Origin: Callaeas wilsoni
Lineage: Eukaryota > Chordata > Aves > Passeriformes > Callaeidae
NCBI GenBank assembly: GCA_013398955.1
Contig: VWPU01009713.1
Span: 186,001-250,000, forward strand
DNA length: 64,000 nucleotides
Reading direction: 5' to 3'
Position numbers and translations under genes: made by a program
Part shown: one piece after another, positions 36,101-46,269 of the stretch
How positions within the stretch are numbered: position 1 is the stretch's first letter
Layout: each line of letters starts with the position of its first letter
Notes under the pieces: generated by a model
The model's input: the letters and a program-made list of their open reading frames with translations, nothing else
Told to the model about the DNA's origin: nothing
Database searches by the model: none

Positions 36101-39100
36101 AACAAAGAGTCAGACATTCCAAAATTGATGGGAAGAATATTGACATTGGCTTAATAAATCCTTCCAACCAGAAAGAGTTGAACAAAGGGAAATAGGTTAC
36201 AGTTTTCCTTGTGGACCTGTTCCGTAATTAAGGAGCTTGGGGCAGAATTTTAAGACCGAGAATTCCAAAACATGTGTCAGTTTGTAATTCCTCTGATCAT
36301 TTCTTCACTCAGTGTGCCCCTCTACCATCTAAATGCCTTTTAAAGTCTGCCCCTTGAACGTTTCTTTCCTTGGCAATTTGTGCAGATCCTTTTTGATATG
36401 CAGGGAGCTTAGATATACCTCACACTGATGGGCTGTAGCAATAAAGCTTTAACTAAGATGAAATCAGAAAATCTGGAAAACCACAGGGTCAGGGTTGCCT
36501 GAGCAGCTGGTTCCAAGATTAGTGGTGTGCAAAGCTAAGGTTTTAATACAGCCAGCCTTAAATTTCACAGATATTCAGAACAGAAGTTATGTGGCCTTGA
36601 ATTCAGCCCATCAAAGGCAGTTTAGCACCACTTGACTGCCAGAGCCAGGCTGATTTTGATAATGATTGTTAATATCAGCTGCATAATAAGCTCATATGTG
36701 AACATCCCGGGCAACCTTGCCTAGCACTCGTGTGACAAAGTGGCAGTGAAATGGGAGAGGTGTCCAGGGGCAGCGGCGGGGAGGGAGGGCTCAGCCACGC
36801 CGTGAGCTGTGCCACACTGTGCGACTGCTCTGCGTCACCCAGCTGCACAGCGAAAGGGAGAACACCGCTTCCTCAGAAGAGAGACAGTTTTACTAGGACT
36901 GGAGTACCTAGAGAACAGAAGAACAACAGGGTCTGGCATGCTGGTGAAAGCTGGATAAATGATCCTTAAATTCTTTGTGGGCACCTGACAATGAATCTCG
37001 GGGCACAAAGTATTAAAAATCCTTACAGGTTCCACATCTTGTAGATAGAGCTCTGGCTGATAAGGCCTATAAGAAGATCTTTAAAAATATACCTTTGCAA
37101 GCAAGTTTCTTTCTATCCAAGGAATTAATGTAAAAAGGTACTTTTCTAAGCACCTCCTCCTCTGCCAGCTATTCTGCTCTCTGAAGGACGATCCCATGTT
37201 CAAGCAGACTGGGATTTACAAAAATCTTAACAAGCACAAAGGATTTTTTCTAAACCCTCCTCTGCTGTAGAATGTAGAGTTTTGCATGCCTCATTCTCCC
37301 ATTATTCTCTCTTCTCCATGATCCCTTTTATCTCCCCCTTGCTCAGCTCTGTAACTGGTCCCTCTCAAAACTCTCTTCCCCTGCTTGGCCCGTTGCCTCA
37401 GCTGTAGGGACGGAGCTCTGCTCACTGATCTCTCTCAATCACCATGCATCAAGCTTAAGGCACTTTTGGGAAAGATAAGAGGCTGTCTCCTCTGCCTTCC
37501 TGTCCACCTGGAATGCCATATTCAAAAGGGATGATGGAGATACTTGGGAGCAGAGCTGGAGCCCTCCCACGCAGCAGGACATGGCGCTCATGAATGCTGC
37601 CTCACATGGAAGGAGTAACCACATTTTTACTCCGTAACTGGATGGACCTGTCATCACTCCAGCAAATAAATAGTGAGGATAGGTGTGAAAACTGGCTTTC
37701 AGTCTGATCTGAAAATAATTTCTGAGCTACAGAACGGCAGTGTTTTGAGGCTGGCTGCTGAGGAAAATGTGGCTCTCGCATGGGAGAAGGGGAATAAGGA
37801 GAAAGCTGTGGTGCTTGGACTGTGCACAAAAGGTCTGAAGATTTGCTTCACTGATTTTCACCTCTCAGTGAAAATTTCCTCTCCCTGGTTTATAGAAAAC
37901 ACAGGTCTATTCCAAATGGCTGTTTGTTCAAGAACAGAGTTCTTTGAAGTTCTGGCAAAAGGTCCCTGTGAAAACTGCTGAAAATTGCAGTACCACTGCT
38001 TTAGAAAAGGGCTTTTCATAAGCAAATATCAAATTACTATGCTATCTTCATACGAGGCATTGTTCAGTAAATAAAGAGTACTGATAATTGACACTGAAGT
38101 CAGACATTCAAATTCCAGAAGGTGAAAAAACTTCCTCCATATCAGCCCTTTGATTCCACCCCAATGCAGCTGAACTCTGCCTACAGAGAACTTCTATTTA
38201 AAAACCAGCAACAAAATAGCCTGTTCCTTCCTTTGTACTTTTTTCTGCTTTGTGTTAGGGAGTTGTACCGACTTTGTGGAGTCACTGCAGTTACTTGTAA
38301 ATGATGTATGAAAAGAACAATTCCTGTCCTTTCCATGCACCAAGAGAATACTGGCAGCTCTCAGCAAGCCCAAGTTTGCTGCTTGTTTATATTTAATTCG
38401 AACCCACCAAGCTCCTGAATTTAAAGATGATTCTCATCCATACAATTACCTCTATTGCCACTTCAAAGGAGACACATTTCAGGAGAGCCTTTGCCCCTTG
38501 ATCTCCCCTCAGCCCGCCTTCGGGTTTTAAAGGTTTTGTTTTTAAAGGACAGTTTTTGACATTTAGAGGGTAAAGCATGAGGTGGGAATTGCCAAAGACT
38601 TGGGTGTGGTTCTCTCTGACACCGCAGAGAGAATTCCCCAAAAGACTGGTCCTACAATCAGAAAAGCCATTGGTGCAGTTGTAAAAACCAGAAAAAGACC
38701 CCATGACAGAGATCATGAGACAAACTCAGCTGTTTTCCCCTCTTACATTCCACCTCTCTTGGTCCAGTGGAAATCCAAGCTGTTTCGTATAGGTACTCGA
38801 TTTTCACAGTAATAAAAGGCTTCATTGGGTAACTTCAAGAGTCTCTTACAGAAAGAAAGGATAGAAATTAATAGGATCCCCTGTTCTGCAGGAACAGCCC
38901 CAGACGTGCAGTCCCCCTGTTTGGCTGGGTTAGACTGCTGCAACTGGGAGCTTTTACAAGGGAGATACACTGACTGCAGCACACAGTGAGCCTTGCTCTC
39001 AGCTACAGGTGAAACCACAGCCTCTGTTGTCACAGCTCTGTTGATTTCAAAGCCTCAGAATTACATCTTTTCTCCCCGCCATGCCATTTGATTAGGGGGA

Positions 39101-40600
39101 AAGTCACCACAGCTTTGCTCTCTGCATTTCAGCGTCTCTAACACATTTCCAGCCAGCTGACAAAACGACTCTTAAACATAAAATACTTCACCTCCCCAAA
39201 GCTGCATGTAAAGGGGAATGCAGATTTTTATTTTACTCCCTTTCAGTGCTCAAATAAGCAGCCTGTTCTTTCAGGGACATGGACTGTCCTCCCTGCCTTA
39301 GCTGCCTTCCCCAACATGCTGTTCCACTACACAGGCATGTAAATAAATTACCTTATTTTTCCCATGGGAATAACACACTGACATTTAATTCTAACTAATG
39401 CTTTAGGGGGTAAAAGATGGGAAGAGCTGGGTCAGAAAAAAGTATTCTCCTGCTGCTTGGAGTGAGAAGCAAGGAAGAGACAGATGGCAGCTTTCCCTTC
39501 CTTCTGAAGCAATAGTGTCTTAAGCTCTTGGATGCTGTATTCTTAAATCTATAAAGAGGTTTAAAAGTGGCTGTGTGTGAGAGGCTGGCAGGGTGTACTT
39601 GTTTATGGGAAGCATTCCTGCTCTGGATAGGGTAATAAAAGAAAAGGCAAGAAATGGCTGAGATGTCTGGACTGTAGGTCTGCAATGCTCTGCGCTGACC
39701 AGGTACATTTAGATTTCAGTTCAGCAGCTGAATATTAGGGGGGGAAAAAAAAAATCTCTAGCCAAACAATTAATCTTTTAAAATATCACCTCTGCAAATG
39801 CTCCTCCATTACTGCTTTTGATCTCACATCACCTTCCCCTCTGCCTCCCTCGGGGTTTTAGAAAGAAAGCTGAAAGAGCTTCAGCAGAGAGTGATCCTTC
39901 ACCTCCTTCCTGGCTGCTCCACTCCTGCAAGCCTTTCTCCAAAGGGATGTATGGGCAGACTTGGAAGTCAGACACAAAGGAGAAAATCCATCCATAAAAT
40001 ACTGCACACTCTCACCTCCTCCATTCTTCCACAGCAGACCAGCTCCCCACAGCAGTGATCATCCTCTGTTGCAGCCTGCCACAGCCTGGACAGGACAAAA
40101 CAATTTCTGAGAAATCCTGTCTTTAAGATTTGTTTCAAGGTGAGTCACGCTCTGTCTTGTGCGCTGCGTGGAGCTGTGATGTCTGTCCACAGAAATACCC
40201 AGTCGGGCTCATGACCCAGTGTGTCAGAGACTGCATGGAAACAGTTTGAGTGAGAACAGAGAGCATGGAATGATTAAAGGTGTTTGGCAGGAACTCTTTG
40301 CACCTTTTTTAACACTCCTTGCATCATTCGGTTCTTCAGTAGTTTGAGTTTGGATCCTATCAAAGCCTTCAGTGACTGAAAGCCTTTGCCAATTCTTGCT
40401 TGCTCCAAGTAGCTACTGTGGTCTAGGCACAAGTACAAGGAAAATTAACACCTTAATTAGCTCTACTGCTGCTGCTCTGAGGCGCTGCCTTTGTCTCCTG
40501 TGGGCTGTGAAGTTGCTTTGAGCGAGCAGAGGCCACACGGGTGCCCCTGCAGAGGCCCGAGGTGCAGGCAGAGTGAAGGCGGCTCTGCCACCCTACCACT
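33110..40600. other. Long non-coding stretch without recognisable genes
   Basis: About 7.5 kb of mostly AT-rich sequence. Open frames are at most about 107 codons and match no known protein. It includes a G-quadruplex-type motif at 36767-36789 and complex AT-rich sequence at about 36590-36720. No CR1, LTR or RNA gene signatures were recognised. Confidence 0.55.
36767..36789 (+). other. G-quadruplex-forming motif
   Basis: Four runs of at least three G, with loops of 7, 1 and 1 bases, inside a small GC-rich island (about 36745-36850). It meets the usual G3+N1-7 rule. Formation in cells is not shown. Confidence 0.6.
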
Positions 40601-40661
40601 AGTGTCCTACACGTGGTGGGGCATCTGAGAAATCAGATCTTACTTGTTTTACCTTCTCCAG

Positions 40662-40969
40662 GAGAGTGTTCCGGAGTCACATTCAGCCATACAGTGACCA
40701 ACACACCTCAAGGTTTATTACAAGAAAAGCAGAAGACAACTTTAATGAGCTTATCCTGTCCATGGGATGGACAATGGACTTGGAGCTACATCGGTGTCTC
40801 TCCAGCATCCCTCAGACACATTAGATTAATTCAAATAACAGAAATAAGAAGGTCAAGGTTTGCTCTGAAGCAGATCTTGTCTACTAACCGAGTAACAATT
40901 GCAATAGTTTGTTTTTTGTCTGAGGCTGCCAGATCTCAAAGGCTTTACCTTGCAGGTATCTTTATACCA
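40662..40969 (+). other. Candidate internal coding exon, product unknown
   Basis: A long open frame (154 codons, 40613-41077) contains a good acceptor (acttgttttaccttctccag at 40642-40661). It also has two donor options, cag/gtatct at 40955/40956 and cca/gtaagt at 40969/40970. With the first donor the exon is 294 bases and phase-symmetric. The peptide contains CPWDGQWTWSYIG and a basic RRSRFALKQ stretch but matches nothing I know. Its start phase does not fit the end phase of the candidate exon at 15754-15963, so they cannot be directly consecutive. No start, stop or promoter context supports it, and a chance frame remains the leading alternative. Confidence 0.2.
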
Positions 40970-41079
40970 GTAAGTAAAACCGAGGTACTTCACAATACAC
41001 TTGATTGCATCCATACAGAATTGTTTAGTGCTGTAAGACCTGACTCTGCAGGGCTCCTAGTGAAGGAAGACACTTAGAA

Positions 41080-42470
41080 AACAAGATTTTCTGAGCGAAG
41101 ATGAAGAAATGACTTTCTGTTTGCAAGAGTGATGCTGCCTTGCTGGGCAAACATCTTGCTGTTTGAGTTTGTATGCTTGTGTTTACTTAAAGTTGACATG
41201 GCTGATCTCTGTGCCAATCACACACAAATGTACATCAAACTCTATTTGCATAAAGCAACTTTGCAGTTAATTAAGAAATACAGAAAGATTTAATCTGGAT
41301 TTATGCTGCCAATTTAGCTAAAATGCAGGGTTATGTTTTTCTATTCTCTACCAGTTCTTCAGTAAGGAATCCCATATTTCAAACTTGTATTTAGCTTCAG
41401 CCATTCACATGCACAATCACTACAGACTTATAATTACACTAGAGGCATGATGCCAGCCTTCCTAGGTGACATTTGCATTTTTTGCCAAGTCATTAACCTT
41501 ACATCCAATTCATTTTCAATCTACTCTACCTCCTGAAGGCTTAGGGTATTTGTTTGCTCGATCAGTTCTTGTAAATCACAGATTTGTCTGAGATTTGGTC
41601 ATGGTTTTGCCACTGGAATACATCCCAGCCCTAAACAGAAGCTCAAGAACAGCTCAGCCCTGTAAGGCTAAAGATCAGGTGTTCCAGGAGAGGCTCCAGC
41701 TCTACCTTCCTCTACCTTTAAGAAAACAGAACCGCACATAGACTCGCTGACTGTCAGATGGTTTGCTATACGTAGCTCATGCAAGGTATAAACTTCCTTC
41801 AGATGTTTTTAAAGTATCATATATAAAACACTAAAGGAAGTACCACTCTCTGGCATTCTTGAGAGAGCTAGAACATTGGACGTTATGTATGAAATATTTA
41901 AGAAATATAGTTTTGATGTGTTATTTTCCTCATCTCTTTGCCTGCAAGTGGAGAGGTGGATGGGATTCCCAGAGAGTCTCTTTGACAGATTCTGCTGACA
42001 GCTCTACAGATCCAGTTCTTTTCAAGCCCCGTTGGTTCTCTAGCTAAGGCAAACACAACACAAAACAAAACAGGTGCATGTCCAAACTTTACAAAGAAAA
42101 ACAAAAGAAACTTTTTTAACAGAGAAGTTTGTTTTAAACCATTTCATTTTGATGTGATTTCATTAACTCTGGGTGCCCTGCAGCACTAGATACATGCAGA
42201 AAACAAAACCCAGGGACTTTTGTCCTCATACAAACCGCGTTCCTTGCCCCCAACGTAAAGCATGGCAGTCTCGCAGAGCTGGCTGCCAGTAGCTTTGGAT
42301 GTCTTCAAGACAATACGTGATGGATAAAGCAATACAGAAAGACTTGTAAAAATCTATACTCCATTCCTTGCATTTGAACCCATAAATCTCTAGTGGCTGG
42401 GAACTGCGAGACTTCATGGTTAAACCCCAAATATTGAATAGTTCAGTGTCCTTTTATTCTGATGTACTCG
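41080..42470. other. AT-rich non-coding stretch
   Basis: AT-rich, with few open frames longer than 60 codons. Nothing recognisable before the CR1 copy. Confidence 0.55.
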
Positions 42471-42472
42471 CA

Positions 42473-42740
42473 GAATGGCCTGGGTTGGAAGAGACCTTAA
42501 AGCTCACCCAGTGTCACCCCCTGCCATGGGCAGGGACACCTTCCACTACCACAGGATGCTCCAAACCCCATCCAACCCGGCCTTGGAAACTTCCAGGGAT
42601 CCAGAGGCAGCCACAGCTGCTCTGGGCACCCTGTGCCAGGGCCTCGCCTTCCTCACAGGAGGAATTCCTTCCTAATGTCCAATGTAAATCTGCTCTCTGT
42701 CAGTTTAAAGCCATTCCTTTTCCCCAGTCTTGTACTTTAC
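42473..42740 (-). mobile_element. CR1 LINE 3'-end fragment
   Basis: A clear minus-strand CR1 3' end. In plus-strand order it has gaatggcctgggttggaaga, the cctgccatgggcagggacac block, ccatccaacccggccttgg, a ggcagccacagctgctctgg block and ttccttcctaatgtc. It is about 270 bases long and among the best preserved CR1 copies here. The 147-codon plus-strand frame across it is spurious. Confidence 0.92.
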
Positions 42741-42744
42741 TAGA

Positions 42745-44010
42745 AAACCGGTTGTGCCAGTCAGCATCTGGGAAGTGTTTTGAGATCCATGGATTAAGTT
42801 TCCAAAAGTTCTTAAAGTTTCACTTCCCGTATTATTACCAGCTCCCTGTCAGATGCTAGGGGAAGAGGCAGAGAGGGATGGGGAACAATCAATAACAACA
42901 CAAATCTTCCACATTCAGGTCTTCTAAATTTGTGACCTCTATCATGGGTCAAGGCGGCTTCATGTTTACTGGCATTTGTCATACACTGAAGGTGCTGCTG
43001 GAGACTGGCGCAATGCAGACAGAGACTGAGAAATCCAGGGATCAGCCTAAAATTGCAATGTCAGTGCTACCCAGAAGGAAGGAAGGAGGAAATATTCCCT
43101 CTCTGCTCAGTTTTCTCTGCCACTCTGTTACCTCATCAGCTCCCCAGTGCAACATTAGTCCCAATTAGCAGCCCTGATGGCAGATGTCCCGTTGCACAAG
43201 TGGTTCAGGTCTCACACACCAACACGTCTGTAAGGGCCCGAGCTGGGCAATGGATCTGCAATCTTTCTAGAGCTCATTCACATGAAGGCAGACACACAAC
43301 ACAGTTTTGCCCTAAATGGCTGCTCCTGCTCACACAGCCCTCAATAAAAACATGGAAAAGTTGGTAAAGTTCCCTTTTGCCAGCGCTTTTCTCTCTCCTC
43401 TGCAGAGCTCACTATGAGCTGGCACTACAGCACTGGGCCTTTGCCAGCATCAGTTTTTAAAAGGCTTTACCTGAATCACTGATGCTTGTCGCACCAATCC
43501 CTGTAAACAATGCTTTATAGTATTACTCAGGTTTTACATGTTAGGACAACCGCTGCATAATATTGTTTTCTCTGCTGAAGCTTTTGCAGGAGCTGGAGTC
43601 AAGAATATATTCTGCATCTCAGCTGAGGCAGCAAAAGAACCAGCTAAGAAATTATTTGGGGAGTCACATGAACAAAAATACAGAGTTTTCTAAGCAAGTT
43701 TTTTCAGTTCAGCTGTTACTGGTCGCCGTTTAACTCCTGTTTGCAAACACCTGCTCACACTGGGGTTTTTTCACACAGTCCCAAATGTTTACATAAGCAA
43801 AGTACCCGAAGGCAGCTTGTTTCACAGGTGGGTTTCACCTGTGTGGGAGCTCATACATTACAAAACATCGCAGCCTGCCTGAAAGGCCAGCAGAGAGGCA
43901 GGAAGGCCCTGTGCTGCAGCTCCCATCCGTCACAGCCTGCCCCATCCATCAGCGGGGCCACGCTGAGTCCCAGCAGCTGGCAATCTGGCCCCATATGTCT
44001 GAGCTGACCG
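42745..44010. other. Non-coding stretch without recognisable genes
   Basis: Mixed composition with short overlapping frames. An AT-rich complex piece at about 43490-43600 resembles the other candidate conserved blocks, but weakly. Confidence 0.5.
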
Positions 44011-44024
44011 GCCACACAGCACAA

Positions 44025-44610
44025 ATAATGAGCCCCAGCGCAAGATTAATGAAGGCCAGAGCACAAATCAGCCACGCAAATGGCTCTGGGATTAGCGGGG
44101 TTTGTGAGCAGGGGACACAAGTGCAGCCTCTCGCACAGACACAATGGGGCCGTGTGGGACGGGGCTCTGTGGACGCCCCAGCGGGGCACGGCCAGCAGCA
44201 CAGGGCTGCACACCACACTGATGGGGGAAACACAGACAGATCCGAGCACGAAATCCAGCGGAAACTTTAACTGAGAAAATGGGTGAATTACAAGTCTGCC
44301 AAGAAATGCTATTTTAGCAACATTATAGCCACCCGCGAGTTCAGATTGAATTTGATAAAACTGTTTTGGCTTCAAATAATGATGAATTTTTTCTAATACG
44401 TGCAAAATATTTAATTCTATTCTTTTCTAAGGGAAAAGTTATGGCTTTTTATTTTTTAGTGAGACTTCTACTTGTGCTTTAAGCACCTTATTTTGCAATT
44501 GTAATAGAACATGTTTATCATCCTGGAAATAAAATGAAATATTTAATGTTGGACCAAATTGTTCAAATTTGGATCTTCAGCCGTAATAATAAGAACACAT
44601 AGCTAGATAT
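44025..44610. promoter_or_regulatory. Candidate conserved non-coding region
   Basis: There are two sub-blocks. At 44025-44100, cacaaataatgagcc, agattaatgaaggcc and cacaaatcagcc are closely packed. At 44290-44610 there is dense AT-rich, non-repetitive sequence with several TAAT and CAAAT cores. They are separated by GC-richer sequence. The texture suits developmental enhancers, and there is no coding or repeat explanation. Confidence 0.22.
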
Positions 44611-44624
44611 AAGTACATGTACAC

Positions 44625-45080
44625 ATGGCTGTATGCATGCTTTCCTTTCAGCTGGTTAGGCCACTGAAGTGGAAAAACCCTTCTGACAGCTCTACACAAA
44701 TATTTCTATCAAAACTGCAAAGCCTTTCCTTCACACCCAGAACATGCAGGGAGCCGGTTTGTTTTCCCGAGCTGCTGCAGATGCCCGGCCTTGCAGTGCA
44801 GCCCCGTGCTGCCGGCTCTGAGGGTGAGCTGAGCAGATCTGATGGTGCGCAGCGTCCCGGGGGCACCGCAAGCCTCGGAGCACACGCTTCCCCAAGCCTC
44901 AGCAGCCCTGCAAATCTCCCAGCGTTTGGGACTGCAGCAGCTCAGGTGCCTTGGATCCTCCAGGGCAAACCCAGAGAACCTCTCCAGCTGACCAGAGCAG
45001 GGTGCTGGGGAGGATGGATGCTTTTATTACACCAGGCTGCAGCAGGAAGAATCAGATGGTTTCTGAGAGTGTATTGAGCG
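44625..45080 (+). other. Unidentified 150-codon open frame, probably chance
   Basis: An acceptor-like ctttcctttcag ends at 44651, and a donor-like gg/gtgagc follows at 44823/44824. The enclosed frame is serine- and proline-rich, lies in GC-rich sequence, overlaps open frames on the other strand and matches no known family. Confidence 0.1.
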
Positions 45081-45581
45081 AAAATTCAAGATGAATTTTG
45101 TAGCTGCTAATTTTAGATTGCTCCCCTGAGGCACCAGCCTTCAGGGATTTCTGCTGTGGGGAAGAAAGTGGCAGGGGAACTTGCTTCTGCTCTCCTGCAA
45201 AGCCTCCCTGAATGTGCTGTGGGGCAGGGCTGACATGGGAGCAATTCTTTCCAAAGTCTGGAGCCTAAGTTGCCCTGAAATGGAGCAATTTGTCATTGGG
45301 TGCAAAGCACTGCCTCTGACCTTTAACATGTACAATGTATATATCAAATTACATCTCTTCTGTCATATTCCCCTTTTCCTTCTCCGCTCCAGCACCACTG
45401 CAGAATACGTACGGAAATAATCACGGAGAAAACAAGTGGTGGTTTTCCACCACAGGATACGAACCTCTTGGTTAACAGCAATGTCACAAAGAAGCTGTAA
45501 AACCCCCAAAGTCATTTCCTCCTTCTAATTCACAATGACATTAACAAGATCTGAACCCTGACCTGCAGGTGACTAAATTAT

Positions 45582-45594
45582 GTTGCCAAGCAAC
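45582..45594. promoter_or_regulatory. RFX X-box-like site
   Basis: gttgccaagcaac is two inverted half-sites around one base and fits the X-box pattern bound by RFX factors, which control ciliary genes. It lies about 35 bases before a small CpG cluster (45627-45672). No ciliary gene or first exon was identified, so the functional reading is inference. Confidence 0.35.
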
Positions 45595-45753
45595 TACGGT
45601 TTCAAAAAACAAGGGAGAAGGAAGGAGCGGGCGGAACGCGCACGCCAGGCTGCTGCCGTGCCGTGAACCCGCCTCGTGTCCCACTCCCCGTGAGCCAGAC
45701 CCAGCTCCTCACTGGGACAGGGCTGGCCTTCCCCTCAGGTGTACAGCCTTTTA

Positions 45754-45768
45754 TTTTTTTTTTTTTTT
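45754..45768. repeat. Poly-T tract
   Basis: Fifteen consecutive T. Read on the minus strand it is poly-A, but no retroposed cDNA or target-site duplication was recognised beside it. Confidence 0.9.
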
Positions 45769-45829
45769 CCCCTTGAAATTCCACACAGATAGGTATACAA
45801 GAACATTGCTACAGCTAAAAATGACAAAA

Positions 45830-46260
45830 TGAAATATAGCAGCCATTTTTCTTTGGAGAAGAGGTGCTTATAAATTCACTTCGTCCAAAGTATCTCTCAC
45901 TTCGGCAATACATCAAACTATGCAGCCCCATCAGTCTGAATCAATTAGAAATTACTCACCAAGTAAATTACATTGAAAAGCTTTGATTTGTTACTGGAGT
46001 TTGTTACTGTTCTCTTCAATCTTAAAAGACTGAAAGCAAAAAAGTAATAATGTGACAGTGATAGTGAAATGTAACTTTTATTGAGATTGATGGGAACCTA
46101 TTTGCCACAATATTTGCTTTTAATAATTTAATTTTTCAAACTCTGCAAAGAAAGTCATAAATATATGACTATGAAGTTCTCCCAGTTTAAGGTACTTCTG
46201 CACCAGTTGCCTATTTTTTCAAGATTTTTGTATTTCATTTCTAAAAATAAATCTACCAAC
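45830..46260. promoter_or_regulatory. Candidate conserved non-coding element
   Basis: About 430 bases of AT-rich, complex, repeat-free sequence with caattaga, gtaattta-like and taataattta cores, and no open frame of note. Among the AT-rich blocks in this window it looks most like a vertebrate ultraconserved-type element, but that is a judgement from texture. Confidence 0.25.
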
Positions 46261-46269
46261 CATATGTTT

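Noticed and set aside
42416..42859. A 147-codon plus-strand frame
   Set aside because: Most of it is the antisense of the CR1 3' region, which is non-coding there.
45751..45780. Poly-T as a possible processed pseudogene poly-A on the minus strand
   Set aside because: No cDNA-like sequence or target-site duplication was recognised on either side.
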